From positions 620,001 to 684,000 of the forward strand of contig CAWBRV010000008.1 of assembly GCA_963791225.1 (NCBI GenBank): a DNA stretch of 64,000 bases. The letters run 5' to 3'. The position numbers and the translations under genes were made by a program. Under the pieces are notes generated by a model. The model was not told where the DNA came from, did no database searches, and saw only the letters and a program-made list of their open reading frames with translations. Below are positions 53,325 to 61,774 of this stretch, piece by piece; the stretch's first letter is position 1, and each line of letters starts with the position of its first letter. Source of the stretch: PALSA-612 sp963791225. Its GTDB lineage: Bacteria > Actinomycetota > Thermoleophilia > Gaiellales > Gaiellaceae.

Positions 53325-54424
53325 GCGCCGTTGGGCTGGCGGTGAGAGCGGGGCGCGCTTCCTGGCCGCTGCCACCGCTTCTGTTGCTCGTCGTCGTCTG
53401 CTCTGAGATCGCCTACGCGACCGGCGGCCCGGAAACCAAGGGTGTCGTCGTCGTGGCACTGATCAACCTGACGCTTGTCGTCGGCCTGTACACGTTCGTC
53501 GGGAACAGCGGCGTCTTCTCCTTCGGGCACATCGGGTTTGCGGCCATTGGCGCATACACGGCCGGCCTGCTTGTCATTCCACCCGACCAGAAGGCGATCT
53601 TGCAGCCATCGCTGCCGACCTTTATCGCCCATGCACACTTCGGGACGATCGGCGCGACGTTGATGGGTGGCCTCGTCGCCGCCGTCGTCGCGGCAGTACT
53701 AGCGGTTCCGCTGATGCGCCTCGACGGGCTCGCCGCCGGGCTCGCAACGTTCGCGGTACTCGTCATCGTCAAGACGGTCGCGAACAGCTGGGACCAGGTC
53801 ACCAACGGCGCGGCGGGATTATCAGGGTTGCCCATCTCGACCGACATGAATCAAGCTCTTGTCTGGGGGCTGATCGCGATCGTCGCTGCCCTCGTCTTTC
53901 AGAACACGGGCCTCGGGCTAAGGCTGCGCGGCTCGCGGGAGGACTATCATGCCGCCCGCTCATTGGGTGTCAGCGTGCACGGAGAACGGCGGGTTGCGTG
54001 GGTGTTCAGCGCGTTTCTCGTCGGCATCGGCGGCGGCCTGTACGGCCAGTACCTGGGCTCGTTCAACGCGAGTGCCTTCTATCTCAGCCTCACGTTCACG
54101 ACGCTGGCAATGCTTGTCGTCGGGGGCCTGACGAGCCTGTCGGGGGCCGTCATCGGCTCGCTCGTGATCTCGTTTGTCGCGGAGTTCCTGAACCGTGTCG
54201 AGCAGGGCGTGCACGTCGGACCGGTGCACCTCCCCGCACGCCCAGGGCTGCGGGAGGTGGGACTGGCAGCGATCATGCTCGCGATCCTGATTCTCCGCCC
54301 GCGGGGACTGACAAACGGGCGCGAACTTCCCTGGCCCACCCGGCGGCGGCCAGACGCTACGAAAGAGCCGGTGCCGGCGCCAGCCGGTTCCTCACCCGGA
54401 GAAACACCGGCGCAGACTCCATGA
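53321..54424 (+). CDS. livM: ABC transporter permease LivM
   Basis: A 367-residue membrane protein with about nine helices, the second half of the channel. Typical blocks: VGNSGVFSFGHIGFAAIGAY, LRGSREDYHAARSLGVSVH and LVVGGLTSLSGAVIGS. A polar Pro-rich tail of about 30 residues ends the chain. The substrate-binding protein gene follows after 101 bases that hold an AAGGGAGGAG ribosome site but no gene. Confidence 0.93.
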   Translation: MSAVGLAVRAGRASWPLPPLLLLVVVCSEIAYATGGPETKGVVVVALINLTLVVGLYTFVGNSGVFSFGHIGFAAIGAYTAGLLVIPPDQKAILQPSLPTFIAHAHFGTIGATLMGGLVAAVVAAVLAVPLMRLDGLAAGLATFAVLVIVKTVANSWDQVTNGAAGLSGLPISTDMNQALVWGLIAIVAALVFQNTGLGLRLRGSREDYHAARSLGVSVHGERRVAWVFSAFLVGIGGGLYGQYLGSFNASAFYLSLTFTTLAMLVVGGLTSLSGAVIGSLVISFVAEFLNRVEQGVHVGPVHLPARPGLREVGLAAIMLAILILRPRGLTNGRELPWPTRRRPDATKEPVPAPAGSSPGETPAQTP

Positions 54425-54525
54425 AAGGATGCCTCTTGGCACGGAGGAGGTGGTCGATCAGGATGGCACGGTAGGCAAGTATCGGTGCAGATGAAGGGTT
54501 CCATCGGCCCCAAGGGAGGAGAGAT

Positions 54526-55740
54526 ATGAAACGCAGCATCCGAATTGTCGGCCTTGGCGGGTTGGCCGCGGTCGCGCTGCTCGCAGGTATGACCAGCGGC
54601 GGATCGGCGGCGTCCAAGAGTCGCCTCGCGGGCAAGCCGATCGTGATCGCAATGCCGCTCGCTCTTACGGGTGTGATCAGCTTCTACGACCAGCCGAACC
54701 TAGCTGGCGCGCAGATTGCGGTCAGCCAGATCAACAAGAAGGGTGGCGTTCTTGGCCGGCCGTTCAAGATCATCACCGGCGACACGAAGTCTGATCTCAG
54801 TCTGATCGCTGGCGTCGCCCAGTCGCTGATTGCGAAGGGCGCCAATCTAATGATCCCGACGCTCGACTACGACTTTGGCGGGCCGTCCGCGCGCGCCGCG
54901 TGCGCGAAGAACATCCCGGCGATTTCCGAGGCGGGCGATTCTCGTTACGGCTTGCAGGGGATTGGCCGTTGTCTGTTTAACCAGTTCCCGTCGGGCAGCG
55001 AGGCTGCGATTGGGGCGACGTTCGCATGGGCCAAGGGTTGGCGGCACCCGTTCGTCCTCCAGGATCCGAGCATCAGCTACTCGAAGACGTTCTACGAGAA
55101 CTTCAACTACTCGTGGGGCAAGCTGGGCGGCCAGGTCGCAGGTTCGGCAACGTTCATGAACAGCGACCAGTCCGTGGCGACCCAGGTTGCACAGCTTAAG
55201 TCGCTCGTCGACCAGAAGAAGGTCGATTTCATCTTCATGGGCTCGTACGCCCCCGGTGGCGCCTCGGCGACGAAGCAGATCCGGGCAGCGGGGATCGATC
55301 TGCCGATCATTGGTGGGGCCGGCTTCGATGGGACGTTCTGGCTCGGCGCAGTGCCGAACCTGACGAACTTCTACGTGGTCGCCGGCGGCGTGACGACGGG
55401 AGGCGACCCGAACCCGCTGCGCGCTGCGGTTTACAAGGCCTACAAGGCGAAGTTCAAGAAGGACCCTCCACTGGGTGAGCAGACGCTGAACGGCTACAGC
55501 GCCGTCTACGCATTCGCGAAGGCAATCAAGGCTGCGGGGTCGCTGAAGGGTCCGGCCGTGATCGCCCAGCTTGAGAAGTTCAAGAGCACTGCGCTTCCGA
55601 TCGGGAACATCACGTGGACGCACAGCTGTCACATCTCGAAGCTGCGCAGCCTGCCGATCGTCACCTTCGTCGGCACCAAGGAGAAGTTCATCGCTGAGGT
55701 GGCGCCGAAGGTGAGCATCTTGCCGAAGACGCTCTGTTAG
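54526..55740 (+). CDS. ABC transporter substrate-binding protein, LivJ/K type
   Basis: A 404-residue periplasmic-binding-type protein (Peripla_BP_6). The signal peptide is KRSIRIVGLGGLAAVALLAG; unlike most such proteins in monoderm bacteria there is no lipobox Cys. The mature part starts with PIVIAMPLALTGVISFYDQP, and has KKGGVLGRPFKIITGD and YAPGGASATKQIRAAG. It binds the imported compound outside the membrane and delivers it to LivHM. The ligand is not known; neighbouring genes point to a cyclic amide, amino acid derivative or peptide. Confidence 0.92.
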   Translation: MKRSIRIVGLGGLAAVALLAGMTSGGSAASKSRLAGKPIVIAMPLALTGVISFYDQPNLAGAQIAVSQINKKGGVLGRPFKIITGDTKSDLSLIAGVAQSLIAKGANLMIPTLDYDFGGPSARAACAKNIPAISEAGDSRYGLQGIGRCLFNQFPSGSEAAIGATFAWAKGWRHPFVLQDPSISYSKTFYENFNYSWGKLGGQVAGSATFMNSDQSVATQVAQLKSLVDQKKVDFIFMGSYAPGGASATKQIRAAGIDLPIIGGAGFDGTFWLGAVPNLTNFYVVAGGVTTGGDPNPLRAAVYKAYKAKFKKDPPLGEQTLNGYSAVYAFAKAIKAAGSLKGPAVIAQLEKFKSTALPIGNITWTHSCHISKLRSLPIVTFVGTKEKFIAEVAPKVSILPKTLC

Positions 55741-55752
55741 CGCACTGATCCG

Positions 55753-55787
55753 TCCGGGCGGCTGGACCGTTGGTGCGGCCGCCCGGA
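55753..55787 (+). terminator. strong hairpin after liv operon
   Basis: TCCGGGCGGC and GCCGCCCGGA form a perfect 10-base stem around a 15-base loop, 12 bases after the stop of the binding-protein gene. There is no T-run. It most likely ends or attenuates the liv transcript before the deacetylase gene. Confidence 0.6.
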
Positions 55788-55810
55788 TCGCCTCGATCGA
55801 GGAGGGCGCG

Positions 55811-56668
55811 ATGACAAATCCGACGGTTTGCTTGAGTTTCGACTGGGACGGCGTCTCTGTCTGGATGGCGGGTGGCGCCACCGATGCCCGGTCGCTGTCG
55901 CGCGGCGAGTTCGGTCCCAGGGTCGGCGTGCCGCGGTTGCTCGAGCTGTGCGAGCGGCTTGGAGTCAAGGCGACCTTCTTCACGCCGGGCCACACGGCCG
56001 ACACCTATCCCGGCACGACGGCCGAGATCGTCGCCAAAGGGCACGAGATGGCGGCCCACGGCTACGTCCACGAGGATTTCGAGCAGCTGACGCTGGACCA
56101 GGGGCGCGAGGTGATACGCAAGGCGGCCGACGCGATCGAGCGTGCGACCGGCCGAGCGCCGCGCGGCATGCGCTTCTCGCCCTGGGCGGTCGACGCCAAG
56201 CTGTTCCAGGTTCTCCTCGACGAGGGGTACACGTACAGCTCATCGGTCATGGATGACGTGCGGCCGCACTGGGCTCGCGCTGCCGGAGTGGTTCGCTTCG
56301 ACGGGCCTAACGAACAGGGTCCCGAGTTGCCGCTCGTCGAAGTGCCGATCACCTTCATTACCAGCGACTTCGCGTACTTTGAGTTCAACGGCTATGGTCG
56401 GCCGACGCTGCCGGCCGGTCTACGAAACCCGCGAGATGTGGAGCAGATCTGGCTCGACGAGTTCGCCTATAACGCTGACCGAGATCCGGGTGCGGTCACG
56501 ATGCTCATGCTCCATCCGGAAACAATCGGTTGGGGTGGGCGAATCGCCATGCTCGAGCGTGTCCTGATCCGGATGCAGGAGCAGGGCGCTAGGTTTGTGA
56601 CCGCCGAACAGTTGGCCGACGAGTTCAGGGCAGCGAGCGCCCTGCCTGCGCTGGCAGCTGCCTCATAA
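55811..56668 (+). CDS. polysaccharide deacetylase (NodB/PuuE-like) family protein
   Basis: A 285-residue carbohydrate-esterase-4 fold. CLSFDWDG holds the metal/catalytic Asp residues (NodB motif 1), AAHGYVHEDF the metal His pair (motif 2), and APRGMRFSPW the motif 3 Arg region. It has no signal peptide, so it acts inside the cell. The closest match by pattern is the PuuE/cytosolic deacetylase group, some of which open allantoin or remove formyl or acyl groups from amides, which would suit this catabolic region. GAGGAGG precedes the ATG. The next gene is convergent, 13 bases away. Confidence 0.85.
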   Translation: MTNPTVCLSFDWDGVSVWMAGGATDARSLSRGEFGPRVGVPRLLELCERLGVKATFFTPGHTADTYPGTTAEIVAKGHEMAAHGYVHEDFEQLTLDQGREVIRKAADAIERATGRAPRGMRFSPWAVDAKLFQVLLDEGYTYSSSVMDDVRPHWARAAGVVRFDGPNEQGPELPLVEVPITFITSDFAYFEFNGYGRPTLPAGLRNPRDVEQIWLDEFAYNADRDPGAVTMLMLHPETIGWGGRIAMLERVLIRMQEQGARFVTAEQLADEFRAASALPALAAAS

Positions 56669-56681
56669 CAGGGACTCGAGA

Positions 56682-57437
56682 TTAGGCGCGGTCAAGCTGG
56701 AGCTGGTCAGCGAAGAAGCTCGCCAGCTCGTCTGCCGTCGCGGCGAAGATCGCGTCTCCGGCCTCGGCGTTGGCGCCTCGAACATCGCCGAGAACTCCCG
56801 TGTCGCTAACAGGTCGAATCCCCTCGGTGAAGATCCGCTCGAGCCAACCAGGCTCAGCCTCCGTATAACCGGTCACCTCGCTTAGCGGTCTGACGAGGTC
56901 CGGGAACGCGGCCAGCATCATGCTTGTCTCGAGTCCCCCGGCGTGCACGTCTGTTTCCGGCACGTGCAGTCCACGCTCCGCTGCGGCTTCCATCATCACG
57001 GTGATGAAGCGATTCAGATCCGCGTACCCGGCAAGCTGCGCCTCGCCCTTCCAGCCGTCGACGAATTCCTTGACGAAGCTGAAATTGCCGCCGTGCCAGC
57101 TGAACAGCGCGATCTTCTCGATCCCCATGCGCTCGAGGCCTTCGAGATAGGACACGACGAGTGCGCGGTACGCATCAGGAGGGACAGTTACTGAGCCGGG
57201 GAAGGCGAGGTGGTGGGTCGAGAGTCCGCCGCGGACGACTGGCGTCACGACAACCGGCCCCGACAGGCGCCCCGCTATCTCGAGCGCGACCCGCTCTGCG
57301 ATCAGTGAGTCGGTCGCAAGCGGCAAGTGCGGGCCGTGCTGCTCCAGTGACGCGAGCGCGACGAGGCCGACGGCGCCTGCCGCCCCGACCCGCTCCGCCT
57401 CTGGCCACGTCAGCGTCTCCAGCGCGACGAACGTCAT
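56682..57437 (-). CDS. creatininase family amidohydrolase
   Basis: About 251 residues from ATG 57437, which overlaps the DUF917 stop (ATGA). Metal ligands typical of creatininase: Glu and His in SLEQHGPHLPLATDS, a His in FSWHGGN and Glu in HAGGLETSMM. Creatininase opens the cyclic amide of creatinine; the family also includes FAPy and mycofactocin-type hydrolases. As the last gene of an operon with DUF917, HyuA and HyuB, it likely hydrolyses a ring or amide product of that pathway. Confidence 0.9.
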   Translation of the reverse strand: MTFVALETLTWPEAERVGAAGAVGLVALASLEQHGPHLPLATDSLIAERVALEIAGRLSGPVVVTPVVRGGLSTHHLAFPGSVTVPPDAYRALVVSYLEGLERMGIEKIALFSWHGGNFSFVKEFVDGWKGEAQLAGYADLNRFITVMMEAAAERGLHVPETDVHAGGLETSMMLAAFPDLVRPLSEVTGYTEAEPGWLERIFTEGIRPVSDTGVLGDVRGANAEAGDAIFAATADELASFFADQLQLDRA

Positions 57438-58519
57438 TCCGGAAACCGCTCCTCGACTGGGACGTAGTCGATGTCGTAACCGAAGTAACGTGGGCCGACG
57501 ATTGCGAGACCCTCGGCGGTCCGCCAGGCGGGAACGCATGGCGCGCCGATGACGACGACGCGGAATCCGTAGCGCAGCTCTTCCGTTGTGATCGGGCCAC
57601 CGGTCTCGGCGTCCATCACCACGATCAGATCCGGCACTGAGCAGACGACCTCGCCGTCGCGAATCGCGACGAGGTGCTCGTTTTGGGTCTGCAGGACGAG
57701 TGCTGAGCCCGCGTCCAAGTCTGTGCCCTCGATCCGTGCTTCCGCCTTTGCCCAGCCGGCCTCCGTCCGTCGTGCCACGTCGACGACCTTCCCGGCAAAC
57801 AGCCGGCGGCCCCCGAGCCGCTCGACCACGGAGCCGATCGGGTCGCCGTGCGCGGCACGCGTCTCGCGCACGAGCTGGCCTAGTTCTTCTGCCAGGCTGA
57901 TCGTCCCCGCGACGAACGCGCCCGCCTTCAGCTGCTTCCCCGTCATCGGGTAGAGCGCGATCATCGAGGTGGCGCCGAAGTCCACGGTCAGCGTTCGCGC
58001 GAGCCGCTCTGTCCACGAATTGTCGATCGTGTCGATCACCGCCGAGTTCCCTTTCTCGTCGGCGAGCGTCATCGGTGTTGCCTTCACGCCGTGCATCGTC
58101 GCGATGATCATCTGGATCTCCGGAAAGGCGCGGCCCATCCCGTCCGCGTCCACGAGTGGGATCCCGAGCTGCGCGGCCACGACGAACGGTGTCGTCGAGT
58201 TGAGCCCGCCCGCCTCGATCGATGTCGTGTGCGTCGGCTCTTGGCCGACGTAGTCCCCGAGCGCCTTGAAGGCACGAATCACCTCCGTCCCGCGCGGCAG
58301 CTTCTCGACCATCACCGTCGGAGCGCCCATCATCGCGGACGGCACAACGAACGCGTCGTCTGGCACCTCGTCGACCGAGACCATCTGCACCGGGCCATAG
58401 CGTCTGATCGCCTCCTGGGCGAGCAGCTTTCCGATATACGGGTCGCCGCCGCCGCCGGTGCCGAGGATCGCTGCGCCGACGGCGATGTCCTCGAGTTCCG
58501 CCTCACCTATGAGCCGCAC
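57434..58519 (-). CDS. DUF917 (S-methyl-thiohydantoin desulfurase-like) protein
   Basis: About 361 residues from GTG 58519, which overlaps the upstream hyuA by 17 bases. Family features: IAVGAAILGTGGGGDPYIG at the start, the VVPSAMMGAPTV block, EAGGLNS, VDADGMGRAFPEIQM, and a C-terminal VVVIGAPCVPAW. DUF917 proteins occur next to hydantoinase/oxoprolinase genes in many bacteria and are named for an S-methyl-thiohydantoin desulfurase; the real reaction here is unknown. Confidence 0.88.
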   Translation of the reverse strand: MRLIGEAELEDIAVGAAILGTGGGGDPYIGKLLAQEAIRRYGPVQMVSVDEVPDDAFVVPSAMMGAPTVMVEKLPRGTEVIRAFKALGDYVGQEPTHTTSIEAGGLNSTTPFVVAAQLGIPLVDADGMGRAFPEIQMIIATMHGVKATPMTLADEKGNSAVIDTIDNSWTERLARTLTVDFGATSMIALYPMTGKQLKAGAFVAGTISLAEELGQLVRETRAAHGDPIGSVVERLGGRRLFAGKVVDVARRTEAGWAKAEARIEGTDLDAGSALVLQTQNEHLVAIRDGEVVCSVPDLIVVMDAETGGPITTEELRYGFRVVVIGAPCVPAWRTAEGLAIVGPRYFGYDIDYVPVEERFPE

Positions 58520-60053
58520 TGACGACCCTCCCGAGATCGAGCTCGCCGACCGCCTTCGCGCGGATCCGCGTCGCGTTGCCGGGCAAATATGCGATCGGGA
58601 CGTCCTCCACATCGACGACACGGACGGTGTCGCGGGTGGCGCCGGCAGCGACTGCCTTGTCGGTCGCCTCCGCCTTGGCCTCCTCAAGCGCCGCGGCCCG
58701 GGTCGTCCCCTCGAGCGCGACCACCTTGTCCACCTCGCCTCCGACCTGGGCGATCGCCGCGCCGATCGCGTTCGCGACCGCGAAGTGCTCCGGTCTGACG
58801 AGCTCGCTCGCGCCCGGCAATGAGTCGCGAAGCAGGATCGAGCCGCCGCCGACGACGGCGACCGGAATTGGCTCCGCGCTCGTCTTCATGCGATCGACAG
58901 TCTCGGCGATCCGCTCCTGGATTCGTGCCAGGGCCGGCTCGGCGTCGAGGCCGGCAACGCGGGCTGGGTCGCCGATCTCGGCCAGGCCGGCCGCCACGGC
59001 GAGGTCGGTTGCCGTTAGCACGTCGCCGCCGAAGACGAGCGCGCGCGAGGTCAGCTCGTAGCCGACACTCTGCGGCCCGACTTCGGTCCCGGTCACGTGC
59101 GAGCCGCCGCCTATCCCGAGCGAGAGCACGTCCGGCATCCGGAAGTTCGTCCGTACGCCGCCGATCTCAACCGCGACCGACGCCTCTCGCGGGAAGCCGT
59201 GCTGGAGGATCCCGACGTCGGAGGTCGTCCCACCGATGTCGACGACGGCGCAGTCTGTGAGGCCGGACAGGAACGCCGCGCCGCGCATCGAGTTGGTCGG
59301 GCCGGACGCGAACGTCGCGACTGGGTAGCGCTCTGCGTAGTCGACGGCCATCAACGTGCCATCGTTCTGGCTCAGGTAGACGGACGCCTCAATCCCGAGC
59401 TCGGCGAGACCGGCGTGGAAGGCGGCGACGATCTGGGTCGCAAGCTCATGGAGGCAGGCGTTCATGATCGTCGCGTTCTCGCGCTCGAGGAGACCGATCC
59501 TCCCGATCTCGTGGGAGAGCGAGATCGCGGCGCCCGGCAGCTGTTCCCCAACCACGGCAGCCGCTTCCTGCTCCGCCTCCGCGTTAATGGGGGAGAACAC
59601 GGATGAGATCGCGATGGTCACGATGCCCTTCGATGCGAAGTCTTCCGCCGCGCGGCAGAGCTCGTCACGGTCGACCGGTGCGATCCGGCGCCCGTCGAAC
59701 TCGTGGCCGCCGTGGCAGAGGTGGACGTGGCCGCCAAGCGCCTCGCGGAGCACGGCGGGCCAGCCGACCATCGGCGGCAGCGCCTCCGTCGCCGGCAGCC
59801 CGAGCCTGATCACCCCCGTCGGCGCGAGACGCCGCGCCTCGACGACCGCGTTCGTGAAGTGGGTCGTCCCGATCATCACTGCGTCCAGCTGCGAGACAAC
59901 AACGCCTGCAGATTCGACCAGCGCGCGGAGCGCCGACACGATCCCGCCGGTCACGTCCGCGGTAGTCGGCGTCTTCGCCTCGGCGAGCACGTCCCGGCCG
60001 TCGACAAGGACCGCGTCCGTGTTCGTTCCACCGACGTCAACGCCAATCCGCAC
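58503..60053 (-). CDS. hydantoinase/oxoprolinase subunit A, short form
   Basis: A 516-residue HyuA protein starting at GTG 60053. Key blocks: GVDVGGTNTDAVLVDG (phosphate 1), MIGTTHFTNAVVE, LLERENATIMNACL, FASGPTNSMRGAAFL, VVDIGGTTSDVGIL (phosphate 2) and LGIGGGSHV. It is about 160 residues shorter than the HyuA at 61771 and lacks its C-terminal domain, the usual form beside DUF917. The gene overlaps DUF917 and lies two bases after hyuB. Likely an ATP-dependent ring-opening enzyme. Confidence 0.9.
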   Translation of the reverse strand: MRIGVDVGGTNTDAVLVDGRDVLAEAKTPTTADVTGGIVSALRALVESAGVVVSQLDAVMIGTTHFTNAVVEARRLAPTGVIRLGLPATEALPPMVGWPAVLREALGGHVHLCHGGHEFDGRRIAPVDRDELCRAAEDFASKGIVTIAISSVFSPINAEAEQEAAAVVGEQLPGAAISLSHEIGRIGLLERENATIMNACLHELATQIVAAFHAGLAELGIEASVYLSQNDGTLMAVDYAERYPVATFASGPTNSMRGAAFLSGLTDCAVVDIGGTTSDVGILQHGFPREASVAVEIGGVRTNFRMPDVLSLGIGGGSHVTGTEVGPQSVGYELTSRALVFGGDVLTATDLAVAAGLAEIGDPARVAGLDAEPALARIQERIAETVDRMKTSAEPIPVAVVGGGSILLRDSLPGASELVRPEHFAVANAIGAAIAQVGGEVDKVVALEGTTRAAALEEAKAEATDKAVAAGATRDTVRVVDVEDVPIAYLPGNATRIRAKAVGELDLGRVVSAAHR

Positions 60054-60055
60054 GG

Positions 60056-61774
60056 CTATTCCTCGAAGCCGTAGAGCTCGCGCGCGCGGTCGGGCGAGAG
60101 GACGCCGTCGGCGATGTCCTCACCGATCGCGCTCGGATCGCGCTCGCTCGGTGGGCCGTAGCCACCGCCGGACGGCGCGATCAGGAGCAGCCGGTCACCG
60201 GCCTGGGTGGCCCGGTACGGGAACTTCGACGGCACTTCCAGGCCGTTCTCGCCGCGATGGTTGATCTCGACCTGCCCCGGCGTTCCGTCGCCGCCCCCGA
60301 ACAGCCCGGGCGGCGGATAGACGGAGCCGTCGCCTTCGAGTGACATCCCCCCGGGTGCGAGGAACTCGATCTCACGAACCGTGCCGAGCCCTCCGCGCCA
60401 GCGTCCAGGGCCACCCGTGTCCACGTTCAGCTCGTAGCGCGTCACGCGCAGCGGGTAGTGGGACTCGATGTCCTCGATCGGGTTGTTGCGCGTGTTCGCG
60501 TACAGCGTGTCGACCGCGTCGAGCCCGTCCTTACCCGGTCTGCCGCCGTAGCTTCCCTCCTGAATGTCCATGTACACCCAGTGCTGCCCGCTTGGCAGCA
60601 AACCGGAGTAGGCGACTACCTTCAGGTTGCCGACACCGGCGCTGACGTTGTCGGGTACGAGTGGTGCCAGCGCACGCATGACCGTGTCGGCGACGATGTT
60701 GCCCGGGCAGAAGCGTGCGATCACTGGCGCCGGAAAGCGCGGGTTCGCGAGGCAGCCCTCGGGTGCGGTGATCGTGATCGGCCGGAACAGGCCGGAGTTC
60801 GCGGGGATGTCGCCGTGGCGGTCGCTGTCGAGCAGGATCGAGCGGATGGTCAGGTAGACCGCGATGTCGACCGTCCCTTCGAACGGCATGTTCAAGGGCA
60901 GTTCGATCTGCGCTGATGTGCCAGCCAGGTCGACGTGGATATCTGAGCCCTTGACCGTGACCGTCGCTTTGATGCGGAGATCGCGGTTGGCGGGGTTCGG
61001 ATCGTCCTGGAAGCCGTCGATAAAGCCCTCGGCCTCATAGCTGCCGTCAGGGAGCTTCTCGATCTCCCGCCGAAGCAACCGCTCCGAGTAATCCATCAGG
61101 TCCTCGCTGGCGCCCTGGACGGTCTCGATGCCGTAGCGCTCGATCAGCTCGTTGAAGCGCTCAGCGCCGATCCGGCAAGCAGCGACCTGCGCCTCCATGT
61201 CGCCAACGACGAGCTGGGCCGCGCGGACGTTGTCGCGGATGAAACGCCAGATCCACTCGTTGCGACGGCCTTCCTCCTCGATCTTGATCGCGTTGAACTG
61301 AAGCCCCTCTGCGTAAGCGTCGGTCGCGTCGACGATCCCGCACGAGCCTGGGGTCAGCGCGCCGAGGTCGAGATGGTGCGCGGTGGTGGCGGAGAACGCG
61401 ACCAGCTCGCCTTTGTGGAAGATCGGGACGACGAAACCGACATCGGGTCCGTGCGAAGCGCCGTAGTAGGCATGGTTGTGGATGATGACGTCGCCCGGCT
61501 TCCATTCCTCGCCGAGCTCGGCGAAGCGGCGGTTGATGCCACGGATGTAGCCAGGGATCGGACCCGACTGAAGTGGCGTCGACTGCGACGACTCGGCCAG
61601 CTGACGTGCTTGTCCGTCGCAGATCACGCAGCCGAAATCCTCCGACTCACGGATGATCGACGAGTACGACATGCGGGCCAGCTTGTGGCCCATCTCAATA
61701 GCAATCGACTCGAGGGCGCCCGCGATAACCGAGGCGGTGATCGGGTCGACACGGGTGGTGGCGGGAGCGCTCAC
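60056..61774 (-). CDS. hydantoinase/oxoprolinase subunit B
   Basis: A 572-residue HyuB protein: ITASVIAGALESIAIEMGHK, GDVIIHNHAYYGASHGPDVGF with metal ligands, LTPGSCGIVD, QIELPLNMPFEGTV, PGNIVADTV and the end GGGYGPPSERDPSAIGEDI. It probably pairs with the HyuA encoded upstream at 61771 (four-base overlap) and perhaps the short HyuA downstream. It is a diverged paralogue of the HyuB at 44803, not a recent duplicate. Confidence 0.92.
   Translation of the reverse strand: MSAPATTRVDPITASVIAGALESIAIEMGHKLARMSYSSIIRESEDFGCVICDGQARQLAESSQSTPLQSGPIPGYIRGINRRFAELGEEWKPGDVIIHNHAYYGASHGPDVGFVVPIFHKGELVAFSATTAHHLDLGALTPGSCGIVDATDAYAEGLQFNAIKIEEEGRRNEWIWRFIRDNVRAAQLVVGDMEAQVAACRIGAERFNELIERYGIETVQGASEDLMDYSERLLRREIEKLPDGSYEAEGFIDGFQDDPNPANRDLRIKATVTVKGSDIHVDLAGTSAQIELPLNMPFEGTVDIAVYLTIRSILLDSDRHGDIPANSGLFRPITITAPEGCLANPRFPAPVIARFCPGNIVADTVMRALAPLVPDNVSAGVGNLKVVAYSGLLPSGQHWVYMDIQEGSYGGRPGKDGLDAVDTLYANTRNNPIEDIESHYPLRVTRYELNVDTGGPGRWRGGLGTVREIEFLAPGGMSLEGDGSVYPPPGLFGGGDGTPGQVEINHRGENGLEVPSKFPYRATQAGDRLLLIAPSGGGYGPPSERDPSAIGEDIADGVLSPDRARELYGFEE

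Noticed and set aside
57438..58016. N-terminal extension of the creatininase frame
   Set aside because: It lies inside the well-supported DUF917 gene; ATG 57437 gives the normal family start.
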